From Motilimonas cestriensis (GTDB lineage: Bacteria > Pseudomonadota > Gammaproteobacteria > Enterobacterales > CBDFNC01): a stretch of 64,000 nucleotides of DNA. The DNA is taken from assembly GCF_021295315.1 (NCBI RefSeq), contig NZ_JAIMJA010000002.1:186001-250000 (forward strand), read 5' to 3'. Below, piece after piece: positions 8,785 to 19,158 of this stretch. The position numbers and the translations under genes were made by a program. Each line of letters starts with the position of its first letter. Within the stretch, counting starts at the first letter, position 1. The notes beneath the pieces were generated by a model that saw only the letters and a list, made by a program, of their open reading frames with translations, searched no databases and was not told the DNA's origin.

Positions 8785-9987
8785 TTAAAGCTCAATACAG
8801 TCAAAGTCAACTTCGGTCGCCACGTCGGCATCGTAATCAACGCCGTCAACGCCAAAGCCAAATAATTTCAGGAACTCATCTTTATAAAGCTGATAATCCG
8901 TTAGTTCAAACAGGTTTTCAGTGGTTATTTGTGGCCACATTGCTTTACAAACATCTTGTACGCTGTCGCGTAGTTCCCAATCGTCAAGACGTAAACGATT
9001 ACTGTCGTCAGTTTCAGGCGCACTGCCATCTTCTTTATAAAGGCGAGAATCAAACAAACGCTGAATTTGCTCCATGCAACCTTCATGAATGCCTTGCTCA
9101 CGCATGGTTTTAAACACGATTGCTAAGTATAGCGGCATCACTGGTATCGCTGCACTGGCTTGCGTTACCACACTTTTCAGTACCGAAACGTAAGCGGCGC
9201 CGTCTACAGCGGCTAGTTTTTTATTTAACTCAGCTGAAGCGCGATCTAAATCTTCTTTCGCTTTACCTAGGGCGCCATGCCAGTAGATAGGCCAAGTAAT
9301 CTCAGTACCAATGTAGGAGTAAGCAACGGTTTGTACGCCTTTAGCCAACACACCAGCTTCTGCTAGGGCTTCAATCCATAGCTCCCAATCTTGGCCGCCC
9401 ATTACCGTTACCGTATTGGCGACTTCTTCGTCCGTTGCCGGCTCAACACTGGCTTCAATAATAGTGTCTTTATTGGTATCAATCGCGGTAGATGTATAGG
9501 TTTGGCCAATTGGTTTTAGGCTAGAGCGCACTACTTCACCTGTTTCAGGCATTTTGCGCACTGGTGATGCTAGCGAATATACAACTAAATCAATCTCACC
9601 AAGATCTTGCTTGATCAGCTCAATAACTTTGGCTTTCGCTTCGTTTGAAAATGCATCACCATTAATAGTTTTGGCATATAAGCCCGCTTCTTTCGCGTAT
9701 TTATCAAATGCCGCTGAGTTATACCAGCCTGCTGAACCCGGTTTTTTTTCTGTTCCCGGCTTTTCAAAACAAACGCCTAAGGTTGCTGCACCAGAGCCAA
9801 ACGCAGCAGCGATTCGAGAAGACAGGCCGTAACCAGCTGACGAGCCTAATACTAATACTTTTTTAGGGCCATTTTTGATTGGGCCTTTGGCTTTAGTGTT
9901 AGCAATTTGCTGTGCCACATTAGCATCACAGCCAACAGGATGCGTAGTAGTACAAATAAAGCCACGGATTTTAGGTTTAATGATCAT
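8785..9987 (-). CDS. fabV: trans-2-enoyl-ACP (CoA) reductase FabV
   Basis: FabV carries out the last reduction of the fatty-acid elongation cycle, converting trans-2-enoyl-ACP to acyl-ACP with NADH. It is poorly inhibited by triclosan. The 400-residue length is typical. The Rossmann glycine motif [11 protein letters not shown] is at 48-58, and the active-site Y-x8-K pair is Tyr235 and Lys244 in [10 protein letters not shown], the expected positions for this family. The N-terminal [11 protein letters not shown]-x-G-C is also diagnostic. It is a single-gene unit with a terminator downstream. Confidence 0.97.
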   Translation of the reverse strand: MIIKPKIRGFICTTTHPVGCDANVAQQIANTKAKGPIKNGPKKVLVLGSSAGYGLSSRIAAAFGSGAATLGVCFEKPGTEKKPGSAGWYNSAAFDKYAKEAGLYAKTINGDAFSNEAKAKVIELIKQDLGEIDLVVYSLASPVRKMPETGEVVRSSLKPIGQTYTSTAIDTNKDTIIEASVEPATDEEVANTVTVMGGQDWELWIEALAEAGVLAKGVQTVAYSYIGTEITWPIYWHGALGKAKEDLDRASAELNKKLAAVDGAAYVSVLKSVVTQASAAIPVMPLYLAIVFKTMREQGIHEGCMEQIQRLFDSRLYKEDGSAPETDDSNRLRLDDWELRDSVQDVCKAMWPQITTENLFELTDYQLYKDEFLKLFGFGVDGVDYDADVATEVDFDCIEL

Positions 9988-10133
9988 GGTAAACTCTGAC
10001 TCTGTTAAAGATAAAAATATTCGGGCTAAAGATACCTTATTTCCGCCGTTGACGAAAATTTTGTTTATTTAACTGGTTCAAAAAGCCCGCAATTAATCAG
10101 CGTTTGCTGAAGTTTTAGCGCTCAAGTAACTGA

Positions 10134-13085
10134 TTAGACCGTTATTAGAGACGCTGGCGCATGAGCTAACGTCATATCAATGCCGTAGTCTGCTAGCTGA
10201 ACCAAATCAATTTGCGCATCGGGTAGATACATCTGCGCATATTCAAGGTAGACGCCTGAGCGTAAAAACAGCTCAAATAGGTCGCTATCAAGGTGATTAT
10301 CCTTAACCATAAAACTCATGATCTTAATCGCCTCACTTAATGTTTTGGCCTCTTTATAAGGTCGGTCAGACGCGGTTAACGCCTCAAACACATCGGCAAT
10401 CATCATCATTCGTGCTGTTAAAGGGAGCTCACCCGCTGGAATTTTTTTCGGATAGCCAGTGCCATCCATTCTTTCATGATGGCTGGCTGCAATCACGGGC
10501 ACATTCTTCAAGTTTTGCGGCAACGCCAATTTCGACAGCATTACCGTGGTGTAAACAATGTGCGAGTTAATAATAAAGCGATCTTCAGCTGTGAGCGTGC
10601 CTCGTTGAATCGACAAATTATGCAATTCACCACGGTTATATTTATATTCCGGCACCGTCATATTAAACCCCCACGGGTTACCGGGTGCGGTTAAGATCCC
10701 ATCATCCCTTGGCACTAAATGATCCACTTTATCGGCTAGCAGGTATTCAGTGGTGGGTAACGTAGATGCAGCGCTAGGTTTGCGTGACATTTCCTCTTTA
10801 GATAACCCTAAACGATCATCTAGGGTTCGAGTCCATGTCCGTTGCGCTATTAGCGCCAAGCGCTGAGAATGCTCTGGCGACATATATTCACTACCAATGT
10901 TACATTTGGCGACAAAAGCAAATTCTTCGTCTAATTGCTTTAATAAACTGTCTCTCACTTGGGCTAATTGAGTTGCTGACTGGCCTTTCGCCATACCTTG
11001 CCAGTAATCACAATGAGCTTGTGCTTTAAGTAACTCAAAGCGCATTCTAATCTCGTGAATTCGGTTATAAATCGTCTCTAATTTCGTCGCCTTATCCACC
11101 ACAAATTCGGGTGTGGTGATTTTACCGCAATCATGTAACCAAGAAGCGATATGTAACTCTTTCCATTGCTCTTGGTTGAGCTCAAAATCTTGATATTGCC
11201 CACTGGTTTCGCTGCATGCAGCATGTGCGAGCATTTGGGTAATTTCCGGCACCCGAGAGCAATGCCCTCCGGTATAGGGTGATTTACTATCAATAGCACT
11301 GGCTATCAACTCGATAAAGCTGTCCATTAGTTCTTTTTGTTCGGTTAATAACAACTGACTTTCAATGGCTAAACCACAATAACCCGACAGTGCTTCAATA
11401 AAACTGGTTTCATGGCTAGTGGCTTGATCAGGGCTTTCTATGATGGCCAAAATACCTAACGGCTCTTGATTACGATTGCTTAATTTGACCCAAGTAATGG
11501 CAATATCTTCAATATTCAGCGCTTCTTTAAGTAGACTTTCTAGTAACGAGGAGTCTTGACTGAGCTTATGCTGACTGACTAATACTTGTTTTGGGTTAAT
11601 CAAAAAACCACTTTGCTTAAGAAGCTTATCCGCACCACCAATACTGGCCTTTTCAATGATCTTGCCTTGTTTGTAATCACAGCAAGGTAGTAAGGTTTTA
11701 CGATGCTGGTAAGCTTGTGCTTCTGCCTCATAGGTAAATATCATGCCGCCTTTGGCTTTGGTCATGGCGACACTTTCCATCAGCACGCTATTAAGTAACC
11801 CTTTAAGGGACTGATGAGCTGATAGCTTGGTTGATAGCTGCTGGAATTGACCAATGGTATTTTTCATCGATGCGGCAACACTAGCAAGCTCTGACACCTC
11901 ACTAACAATGGAGTGTTCATTAATCGATGTAGTGAAATCGAAATTCTTAATATTCTGCAGCTCTAGTGTCAATCGCTTCAGTGGACGGGAGATAAGCTGT
12001 GAAAAAAACCAGGCAATAGGCAAGGTTAATATAATGATAAAAATAGCAATATAGACGGCATTATTACGGATTTGGTGGGCATTTTTTAATAGCTCACTGG
12101 TGGGGGTAAGCACCATTAAATAGTAATCCCCTTGATTGGAAAAAGTCAGTAATGAAATATTGCCAAGCCAGTTTTCCCCCGCTAAATCAAAGCTAAATTC
12201 TTGCTCTTTAATCTCATAGTGATTAATCACATAATTTAACGCTTCATTGTTAAGTTCGTTTACATGAATTAAGGCCGGTTCATTATTCCCTACTAGCTGG
12301 CTGGGATCTTGATACGCAATAACCTGAGCTTGTTTGTCCAATATAACCAATTCTGAGCCCAAGGGCAGATCTCTATTCGCGAGGGAGGCTGATAACGAGG
12401 CTAGGGTAAAGTCAACCGCGACCACCGCCTTATCACCGGGTACCTTTAACGCTAATGTAATGCCTAGTAGCTGAGAACTATTAAAAATATAGGGTTCAGT
12501 AATCGTGATCCCATCTTCCGCCATCGCCCCTTGATACCAAGGCCTTAACCGGGGATCAAAATCATAGCGACGGCCTTCGTCGCCATAAACAAACTGCCCT
12601 TGTTCATTGTAATATTGATGCCACACTTGCCGCTTGTTTTGCTGGTGTTCAACGGTCGTTAGCAAGTAGTTGGCTGTTTGCGCCGCTTGGGGTAGCAACT
12701 GCTTCTGATGTGGATGAACTTTGCTAAGATAGTAAAAATCACCGCTATCGTAACCCGCATAAACAGCGTTCATATCAGGATTGACTTGAATTATCTGCCA
12801 TAACTGAGCAAAGGTGGTATGACGTTGCTCTAAATTACTGCCCTGCCCTAGCTGCCCTTGAGATAATAAACCTAATATTTTTTGTACTTTTTGATAGCTT
12901 GACTCAACATTGGTTTCAATTTCGCGATCTGCTCGCTGAAAAACCTCCTCTGACGCTTCAATAATCAATTTACTTATTTGAGAATAACTGTACCCCGCAA
13001 GGGTGAGCCCGCAAACTAGGATTAAACAAACAAATAAACCGGTGATATGAATGTGCAGTGCAATACCCTGCTTAAAGCTCGCCAT
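10134..13085 (-). CDS. membrane receptor with dCache, HAMP, GAF and HD-GYP domains
   Basis: The 983-residue protein should sense a periplasmic ligand and hydrolyse cyclic di-GMP. A first membrane helix lies at about 10-30, a double Cache-like periplasmic part at about 35-330, a second membrane helix at about 340-362 and HAMP at about 363-415. A GAF-like domain follows at about 430-580, and the HD-GYP domain from about 605. The metal-binding L-H-D-C-G-K-I-T-T-P and HHERMDGTGYP are both intact, so catalysis is expected. About 218 residues separate HD from HHE instead of about 60, so the domain carries an internal insertion of about 150 residues starting near IHEIRMRFE. No partner gene is adjacent. 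Confidence 0.92.
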   Translation of the reverse strand: MASFKQGIALHIHITGLFVCLILVCGLTLAGYSYSQISKLIIEASEEVFQRADREIETNVESSYQKVQKILGLLSQGQLGQGSNLEQRHTTFAQLWQIIQVNPDMNAVYAGYDSGDFYYLSKVHPHQKQLLPQAAQTANYLLTTVEHQQNKRQVWHQYYNEQGQFVYGDEGRRYDFDPRLRPWYQGAMAEDGITITEPYIFNSSQLLGITLALKVPGDKAVVAVDFTLASLSASLANRDLPLGSELVILDKQAQVIAYQDPSQLVGNNEPALIHVNELNNEALNYVINHYEIKEQEFSFDLAGENWLGNISLLTFSNQGDYYLMVLTPTSELLKNAHQIRNNAVYIAIFIIILTLPIAWFFSQLISRPLKRLTLELQNIKNFDFTTSINEHSIVSEVSELASVAASMKNTIGQFQQLSTKLSAHQSLKGLLNSVLMESVAMTKAKGGMIFTYEAEAQAYQHRKTLLPCCDYKQGKIIEKASIGGADKLLKQSGFLINPKQVLVSQHKLSQDSSLLESLLKEALNIEDIAITWVKLSNRNQEPLGILAIIESPDQATSHETSFIEALSGYCGLAIESQLLLTEQKELMDSFIELIASAIDSKSPYTGGHCSRVPEITQMLAHAACSETSGQYQDFELNQEQWKELHIASWLHDCGKITTPEFVVDKATKLETIYNRIHEIRMRFELLKAQAHCDYWQGMAKGQSATQLAQVRDSLLKQLDEEFAFVAKCNIGSEYMSPEHSQRLALIAQRTWTRTLDDRLGLSKEEMSRKPSAASTLPTTEYLLADKVDHLVPRDDGILTAPGNPWGFNMTVPEYKYNRGELHNLSIQRGTLTAEDRFIINSHIVYTTVMLSKLALPQNLKNVPVIAASHHERMDGTGYPKKIPAGELPLTARMMMIADVFEALTASDRPYKEAKTLSEAIKIMSFMVKDNHLDSDLFELFLRSGVYLEYAQMYLPDAQIDLVQLADYGIDMTLAHAPASLITV

Positions 13086-13223
13086 AATTAAGCTCTTGAC
13101 CTTTTATTGATGAGATAATATTAGTCAATATAATTAAAGTTAACCGATTATATTTTCAGACTTTAGTCGCACTAAGTGAATAGATAGGCAAGATTGGAAA
13201 GCATAAAAAAGGGCTGGGTAAAT

Positions 13224-13252
13224 AAAAACGGAGGCAATTGCCTCCGTTTTAA
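13224..13252 (-). terminator. terminator of the pst-phoU operon
   Basis: A perfect 11-bp stem AAAACGGAGGC with GCCTCCGTTTT (13225-13235 and 13240-13250), loop AATT, sits 26 bases after the phoU stop codon and is T-rich on the minus-strand side. Confidence 0.9.
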
Positions 13253-13277
13253 ATTCAAGTCAGTAGCATCAATAAAT

Positions 13278-13982
13278 CTACTTCAACAATGATTCCATCT
13301 CGTTACTGTCAATATGGCGTACATCTTTACCCTTCACAAAGTAAATAATGTATTCACAGATATTTTTACAGCGGTCACCCACTCGCTCCATCGCTCGCGC
13401 GGCCCACAGTACTTTTAGCACATTAGGGATAGAACGAGGATCTTCCATCATAAAGGTCATTAACTCGCGAACCACACTTTCATACTCGCGGTTCACTTTG
13501 ATATCAGAAGCGTGGATCTTAATGGCCGCCTCAACATCCATACGCGCAAATGCATCTAGTGAGTCATGCAGCATTTTCACTACATTGCGGCCCATATGCT
13601 CAATACTTACCAATGGTGGTTGAGTTTTATTGGCATTATCAATCACCATGTGTGCCACTTGTTTCGCTTCATCACCAATGCGCTCTAAGTCAGCAATGGT
13701 CTTAATAATAGCGATAACTAAGCGCAAATCACTGGCTGCTGGTTGGCGCTTAGCAATGATCCGAGTACATTCTTCATCAATAGAGACTTCTAAAGAATTA
13801 ACCTTACGATCACGCTCAACGACACGCTTGGCAACTTCTTTGTCTTGAGCATGCACAGCATCAATGACGTCGTTCATTTGCTGCTCAACCAAACCACCCA
13901 TGACCAACACTTGATTACGCACACTCTCTAATTCAGTATTAAACTGACCCGAGATGTGTTTGTTTAAATTCATATTATCCAT
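13278..13982 (-). CDS. phoU: phosphate signalling protein PhoU
   Basis: PhoU links the Pst transporter to the PhoR-PhoB system and represses the Pho regulon when phosphate is plentiful. The 234-residue all-helical protein has two PhoU three-helix repeats. Each carries the metal-site pattern, for example [14 protein letters not shown] near 105-118 and [18 protein letters not shown] near 195-212. A good ribosome site (GAGGAG, 6 bases upstream) supports the first ATG. It is the last gene of pstC-pstA-pstB-phoU, 16 bases after pstB. Confidence 0.97.
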   Translation of the reverse strand: MDNMNLNKHISGQFNTELESVRNQVLVMGGLVEQQMNDVIDAVHAQDKEVAKRVVERDRKVNSLEVSIDEECTRIIAKRQPAASDLRLVIAIIKTIADLERIGDEAKQVAHMVIDNANKTQPPLVSIEHMGRNVVKMLHDSLDAFARMDVEAAIKIHASDIKVNREYESVVRELMTFMMEDPRSIPNVLKVLWAARAMERVGDRCKNICEYIIYFVKGKDVRHIDSNEMESLLK

Positions 13983-13998
13983 TTATTGCTCCTCGGGC

Positions 13999-14817
13999 CT
14001 AGCCGTAACGTCCAGTAATGTAATCTTCTGTTTTCTTTAAGCTTGGCGTCGTAAATAACGTATTAGTATCCGCGTATTCAATCAACTCGCCCATGTACAT
14101 GAATGCCGTTTGGTCTGAAACGCGCGCAGCTTGTTGCATGTTATGGGTAACGATCACTACGGTGTACTTACTCTTTAGTTCGTTAATCAACTCTTCAATA
14201 ACCAAGGTTGAAATCGGATCGAGTGCTGACGTTGGCTCATCGAGTAACAACACTTCAGGTTCAATCGCAATGGCACGTGCGATAACCAAACGTTGCTGCT
14301 GACCGCCCGATAAACCAAATGCATTATCATGTAAACGGTCTTTCACTTCGTCCCACAATGCAGCCCCGCGTAAAGAACGTTCAACGGCTTCGTCTAACAC
14401 TCGACGGTCTTTAATGCCTTGTAAACGTAGACCATAAACCACATTTTCGTAAATAGATTTAGGAAATGGATTGGGACGCTGAAACACCATGCCAACACGA
14501 CGGCGTAACGCCGCAACATCAACACTTCGGCCATAAATATTGGTGCCATGAAGGTCGATTTGACCTTCGATACGACAAATATCAACCAGATCGTTCATGC
14601 GGTTAATACAGCGTAATAAGGTTGACTTACCACAGCCAGAAGGACCGATAAAAGCAGTCACTTGGCCTTTCGGGATCTTCATACTGACATCAAACAGCGC
14701 TTGCTTGCTGCCGTAGTACAAATTCAGATCTTTTATTTCTAACGCTGTTTGCGCTTCAGTTAAGTTAGCCAGGTCTAGCGCTTGGGCATTCGCCGTAGTA
14801 GGTGATACTGAAATCAT
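13999..14817 (-). CDS. pstB: phosphate ABC transporter ATP-binding protein PstB
   Basis: PstB is the ATPase that drives phosphate import through PstC and PstA. The 272-residue sequence has Walker [10 protein letters not shown] (about 58-66), the Q-loop [10 protein letters not shown], the ABC signature LSGGQQQRL, Walker [13 protein letters not shown] and the switch His in VTHNMQQA. The N-terminus is about 20 residues longer than in E. coli PstB. It lies between pstA and phoU with short gaps and is certainly cotranscribed. Confidence 0.98.
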   Translation of the reverse strand: MISVSPTTANAQALDLANLTEAQTALEIKDLNLYYGSKQALFDVSMKIPKGQVTAFIGPSGCGKSTLLRCINRMNDLVDICRIEGQIDLHGTNIYGRSVDVAALRRRVGMVFQRPNPFPKSIYENVVYGLRLQGIKDRRVLDEAVERSLRGAALWDEVKDRLHDNAFGLSGGQQQRLVIARAIAIEPEVLLLDEPTSALDPISTLVIEELINELKSKYTVVIVTHNMQQAARVSDQTAFMYMGELIEYADTNTLFTTPSLKKTEDYITGRYG

Positions 14818-14852
14818 GTTTGTTACCTTTTATCTGTTCTTTATGACCTGGA

Positions 14853-16505
14853 TTACTGATCCAAGGATCTGAATTTTTCGCGTAAACGGTTACGGATACT
14901 AATCGCTGACATGTTTAAGCCAATGATCACAGTAACCAACAAGAATGCCGTTGCATACACCAGCGGACGCGCTGCCTCTACGTTCGGGCTCTGGAAACCA
15001 ACATCATAAATGTGGAAGCCCAAGTGCATAAATTTACGCTCTAAATGGAAGTATGGGAAGTTACCATCTAACGGTAGTGTTGGTGCCATTTTTACCACAC
15101 CCACCAGCATTAATGGTGCAACCTCACCGGCAGCACGCGCTACTGCCAAGATTAATCCCGTCATAATAGCCGGACTCGCCATTGGCACAATAATACGCCA
15201 TAAGGTTTCTGCTTTTGTGGCGCCCAGTGCCAATGAGCCTTGGCGTACCGATGAAGGAATACGAGATAAACCTTCTTCGGTCGATACTATCACTACCGGC
15301 AGCGTTAAAATCGCAAGGGTAAGGGCAGACCAAATAACACCAGGCGAACCAAACGTAGGACTCGGCAGTGCTTCAGGGTAGAAGATTTGGTCTAAGCTAC
15401 CACCGACCATGTAGACAAAGAAACCAAGGCCGAATACACCGTAAACTATCGAAGGCACACCCGCTAAGTTAATCACCGCAATACGGATCATCTTAGTGAT
15501 AGGCCCTTTCTTAGCATACTCATGTAGATAAATAGCCGCGACCACGCCAAGAGGCGTCACGATAACAGCCATTAACATCACCATGAAAACGGTACCAAAG
15601 ATGGCTGGGAAAACCCCGCCCTCGGTATTCGCTTCGCGTGGATCTGAGCTGACAAACTTAGCCATCTGATGTACCCAGTGGCCAAATTTAGCAAAGAACC
15701 CCATGTCATTTGGAAAATGAACATCCAGCACTTTTTGCATTGGCAAGGTAACTTGACGACCATCCATGTCACGCACAATCACCGCATCACGGGAAGCTTG
15801 ATCACGAAACGCAAATAGCTCCTTTTCCAGCACCAGGTAGTCGTCATGTAATGCTTGACGCTGAGCTTCAAAATCAGCTTTAGCGGCCTCATCAAGCTCG
15901 CCTTTTAACTCTAACCCTCGCTCTTTTAAGCGTAAACGCTCAAGTTCGTAGTTAATGCTGCCAATAGGACCATGTTGCAAATCATCTGCTTGGTCATTAA
16001 GCGCAATCGCGCGCTCCATTCGCTTGATTAATTCAGCTCGCTTATCAGTCGCATTAACGGCTTCTCCAGCTTCAAGCAAACCTTCAACATAACCATAAAA
16101 ATTACCATTAGTAGAACGCTCAAATACGGCAATGTTCTGTGGCGCGGTCTTGGTTTTAATTTGTGTTTCCATTATCCAACGGAAATCCAAATCAACGTAT
16201 TCACGGTTACCGGTTTTAAGTAGGTAACGCGTGATCACTTCATCATGTTGTTCAGGTAATTTAACACCTGACGATAAAATACGTTCAGCACTGACTTTTT
16301 GCGAATCGTATAGTTCACCAATCACAGTGTGGCGGTGGCCATTTAATTCTTCTAAGTCAAATTCATACACGGTACTTGGCCAGAAAAAGCTAAGGCCACG
16401 CCAAGCAATCAGAACCAATAAACCCACTACAGCCACTAAGCTAATAGAGACGGCGCCTCCGGTCATCCAGATCCATGGCGCACCCGATTTAAACCAATTT
16501 CTCAT
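14853..16505 (-). CDS. pstA: phosphate ABC transporter permease PstA, enlarged
   Basis: The C-terminal part (about 300-550) is a normal PstA permease with membrane segments and the ABC-coupling loop EGLSRIPSSVRQGSLALGATKAETLWRI. Ahead of it lie one membrane helix (about 15-37) and some 260 extra residues. This extra region includes a charged helical stretch (about 160-245, Glu, Lys, Leu and Arg rich, probably coiled coil) that should face the periplasm. Typical PstA is near 300 residues, so this is almost twice as long. The start ATG is 13 bases after the pstC stop. Such long Pst permeases are, to my knowledge, a recurrent variant in marine gammaproteobacteria. Confidence 0.95.
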   Translation of the reverse strand: MRNWFKSGAPWIWMTGGAVSISLVAVVGLLVLIAWRGLSFFWPSTVYEFDLEELNGHRHTVIGELYDSQKVSAERILSSGVKLPEQHDEVITRYLLKTGNREYVDLDFRWIMETQIKTKTAPQNIAVFERSTNGNFYGYVEGLLEAGEAVNATDKRAELIKRMERAIALNDQADDLQHGPIGSINYELERLRLKERGLELKGELDEAAKADFEAQRQALHDDYLVLEKELFAFRDQASRDAVIVRDMDGRQVTLPMQKVLDVHFPNDMGFFAKFGHWVHQMAKFVSSDPREANTEGGVFPAIFGTVFMVMLMAVIVTPLGVVAAIYLHEYAKKGPITKMIRIAVINLAGVPSIVYGVFGLGFFVYMVGGSLDQIFYPEALPSPTFGSPGVIWSALTLAILTLPVVIVSTEEGLSRIPSSVRQGSLALGATKAETLWRIIVPMASPAIMTGLILAVARAAGEVAPLMLVGVVKMAPTLPLDGNFPYFHLERKFMHLGFHIYDVGFQSPNVEAARPLVYATAFLLVTVIIGLNMSAISIRNRLREKFRSLDQ

Positions 16506-16518
16506 CTTAATCTCTCAG

Positions 16519-18744
16519 TTAAAGGCTAGAGTACTTTTCACGTAAACGCTGGCGCACAAATTCAGCCACAGTGTTAAAGCAAAAAGTGAATACAAACAAT
16601 ACGAAAGCAGCTAAGAACAACACTCGATAATGAGAGCTCCCTACTTCCGACTCTGGCATTTCTACCGCGATATTAGCAGCTAGGGTTCGCATACCTTGGA
16701 AGATACTCCAATCCATCAATGGCGTGTTACCCGTCGCCATTAATACAATCATTGTTTCGCCAACAGCACGGCCAAGACCCATCATTACAGCAGAGAAGAT
16801 ACCCGGACTAGCGGTTAAAATAACCACGCGTACTAAGGTTTGCCAAGTGGTCGCTCCTAACGCAAGTGAACCATTAGTTAAGTGCTTAGGTACACTAAAT
16901 ACCGCGTCTTCAGCAATGGAGTAAATGGTTGGTATAACCGCAAAGCCCATCGCAATGCCCACCACTAATGAGTTACGCTGGTCAAAATCAACGCCTAACT
17001 CGTTAGTAAGAAACTTACGTGCATCGCCACCAAATAACCAATACTCAACCGGCGTACTAAGGGAAAATGCTGCATAACCCACCAAGATAACCACTGGGAT
17101 CAGTATCAATGAGTGCGCACCTTCCGGTGTAGCTTGTTTAATAGATTTAGGTAGGTTATGCCAAATAAACGCAGCCAGCAGCACACCAATCGGTAAGCCA
17201 AGGATCAGCATGACCATGCCTGGTAAGTTTTCCTCAACTATCGGTGCTAGCCATAAACCGGCTAAGAAACCAAGAATAACCGTAGGCAGCGCTTCCATCA
17301 GTTCAACAGTGGGTTTCACAATTGAACGTACTGGTGCAGACATAAAGTAAGCGGTATAAATAGCGCCAGCCAACGCAATAGGCACTGCAAACAACATTGC
17401 GTAAAACGCCGCTTTGATGGTACCAAACGAAATCGGCACTAAGCTTAATTTAGGCTCAAACTCATCACTTGCTGAGGTAGATTGCCAAACATAATCAGGC
17501 TCAGGGTAACCTTCGTACCACACCTCTTGCCATAATGCCGACCAAGTCACTTCCGGATGCTCATTATCAAGATGATAAAGGCTTAGAACACCTGGCTCTT
17601 CAACTAAAATAGCATTTGCTCGTGGGGAAATAGCAACGGCTTCTAATGGCTTGTCTGACAGTTTTTCAGAAAGTAAGCGTGTATCACCTGTGGTATGGAA
17701 AATACCTAGGTAACCCTCTTCATCAAGTGTAAGAAAGCCTTTGCGGAAGAACTCAGGAGCAATATCAATAATGCCCGCTTCCGCCTTAAATTCACGAATT
17801 AGCGTTAACTTACGGCTGCCATCTTTAACCACTTCGAACCACTGCGATATTTCACCGCTGTCATTACCAACAATCAAAGAGCTCGCACCCGTTAACAAGC
17901 GAACCTTAGTTACATTCGCGCCTGTTGCGTTAATATCAATAATGCTTGTTAAACTGACATCATCAACATCTGAAATATCGTAGATAGCCAAACGATTTCC
18001 GCTACGTAAGTATAAGTTGCGTAAGTTCGGCAATAGCAGGATTTGGTCAACTTGAGCGGGGGCGTCAGGCAAAACCGTACTGACTTGCGTCCAAGTAACC
18101 TCTTCGGTCATCATGTTTTGTTCAGCCGTTAAAGCCATGAACACCGTACTGCCATCAGCCATAACCGCAGCGATGCCCGCCTGCTCGTCAGACATTTCAA
18201 ACGCAAGATTCTTAATCTCACCACCAGACTCATCAATCGTTAGATGTGATTCACCTAATGGGTATGATACGGAAGGCTCGATGAAACGCTGATTATTGGG
18301 GTATGAAACCTCAAAGTCGGGATGAATAATTTGAATGGTGCCATCGTCAAAGCCATACACCATCATACCTTTAGATGGAATAGTTTGACTGAACGCAGTC
18401 ACGTTACCCGCTAGTTGATTCTGCAATATGACCGAGCCAGCCGACTCGCCCTTTAGAGCAATAAATTCAACCAAGCCCGTATCGGTCATACGATAGGCAA
18501 TTTCATTTTGCTCTTCCATGCCCAAGGCCAATGTTTTTCCTTGGCTTTGCACATTTAGTGTGGTCTGTTTTTCGATGTCAGCACTTTCAAATATTGGCTG
18601 CACAACGTAAAGAAGGTAAACAAAAATCAACAGTAAGGCAGTTAATACTAAGATTGCTCCCGTAGTGACGCCGTATTTTGCTAATTTATCTGTTACCAAC
18701 CGCTTGCGACTCCCAGCAAGCGACAGGGAAAATTCCTCTGCCAT
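16519..18744 (-). CDS. pstC: phosphate ABC transporter permease PstC, enlarged
   Basis: The last 300 residues form a PstC permease with several membrane helices and the coupling loop DAVFSVPKHLTNGSLALGATTWQTL. The first membrane helix is at about 25-50. Between them lie about 370 residues of beta-rich sequence with repeated short units ending in aromatic or aliphatic pairs, suggestive of a periplasmic beta-propeller. Usual PstC is about 300-330 residues; this one has 741. A longer frame begins with TTG at 18756, but the ATG at 18744 has AGGA seven bases upstream and is preferred. It is the first gene of the operon. No pstS is in the window. Confidence 0.94.
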   Translation of the reverse strand: MAEEFSLSLAGSRKRLVTDKLAKYGVTTGAILVLTALLLIFVYLLYVVQPIFESADIEKQTTLNVQSQGKTLALGMEEQNEIAYRMTDTGLVEFIALKGESAGSVILQNQLAGNVTAFSQTIPSKGMMVYGFDDGTIQIIHPDFEVSYPNNQRFIEPSVSYPLGESHLTIDESGGEIKNLAFEMSDEQAGIAAVMADGSTVFMALTAEQNMMTEEVTWTQVSTVLPDAPAQVDQILLLPNLRNLYLRSGNRLAIYDISDVDDVSLTSIIDINATGANVTKVRLLTGASSLIVGNDSGEISQWFEVVKDGSRKLTLIREFKAEAGIIDIAPEFFRKGFLTLDEEGYLGIFHTTGDTRLLSEKLSDKPLEAVAISPRANAILVEEPGVLSLYHLDNEHPEVTWSALWQEVWYEGYPEPDYVWQSTSASDEFEPKLSLVPISFGTIKAAFYAMLFAVPIALAGAIYTAYFMSAPVRSIVKPTVELMEALPTVILGFLAGLWLAPIVEENLPGMVMLILGLPIGVLLAAFIWHNLPKSIKQATPEGAHSLILIPVVILVGYAAFSLSTPVEYWLFGGDARKFLTNELGVDFDQRNSLVVGIAMGFAVIPTIYSIAEDAVFSVPKHLTNGSLALGATTWQTLVRVVILTASPGIFSAVMMGLGRAVGETMIVLMATGNTPLMDWSIFQGMRTLAANIAVEMPESEVGSSHYRVLFLAAFVLFVFTFCFNTVAEFVRQRLREKYSSL

Positions 18745-18974
18745 TGGTATCCTCAAAATGGTAATTAAACTCTGGCTAGTATATTTCTTAATGATGACAC
18801 TTTTGTTACATCGGAAAAAATGATTTGCTGAAACGATAAAAACGCAAAGAAAGCGGATAAAGGAGTAAAAACATCAATTACGGACAAAAGCATCAATTAG
18901 CTTGATAAGCTAGAATAAGTGGAGGATAGATGGTTTTAGTTACAATTTTGTGTCAACTAGGGCACCAAATTTAT

Positions 18975-18992
18975 ATTAAATATTTATGACAA
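18975..18992 (-). promoter_or_regulatory. candidate Pho box for pstCAB-phoU
   Basis: Minus-strand TTGTCATAAATATTTAAT matches the first half of the PhoB consensus (CTGTCATAAATCTGTCAT) at nine of the first ten bases. The second repeat is poor. Its place upstream of a pst operon makes PhoB control likely on family knowledge; the exact site is inferred. Confidence 0.45.
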
Positions 18993-19039
18993 CATTAATA
19001 AAAATGTCACATTGCAGCGATATTATTGAATCATACTAT

Positions 19040-19058
19040 TTGTCATGAAAAATTCATC
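19040..19058 (+). promoter_or_regulatory. candidate Pho box for ppk1
   Basis: TTGTCATGAAAAATTCATC holds a good first half site (TTGTCAT) and a partial second repeat (TTCAT) 11 bases on, about 100 bases before the ppk1 start. It is on the ppk1 strand. Read by eye only. Confidence 0.4.
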
Positions 19059-19158
19059 CTTTATATAGGTTTTGTGCTACCAGTCGCAAGCAAATATAAC
19101 CAGAGATTGAATATAATAACGATTGTTAATTAAATTTTTAGCTTTCAGGGGGTCGAGA

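Larger units (their letters stand above)
18745..19158. other. divergent promoter region between pstC and ppk1
   Basis: About 414 bases of AT-rich sequence without a convincing gene. It must hold the promoters of both divergent units. Two TTGTCAT-type half sites, one on each strand, are listed separately as candidate PhoB sites. Confidence 0.7.

Noticed and set aside
8769-9113. 114-aa plus-strand frame opposite fabV
   Set aside because: It lies entirely within the reverse of a well-supported gene and has low-complexity Arg/Gln content.
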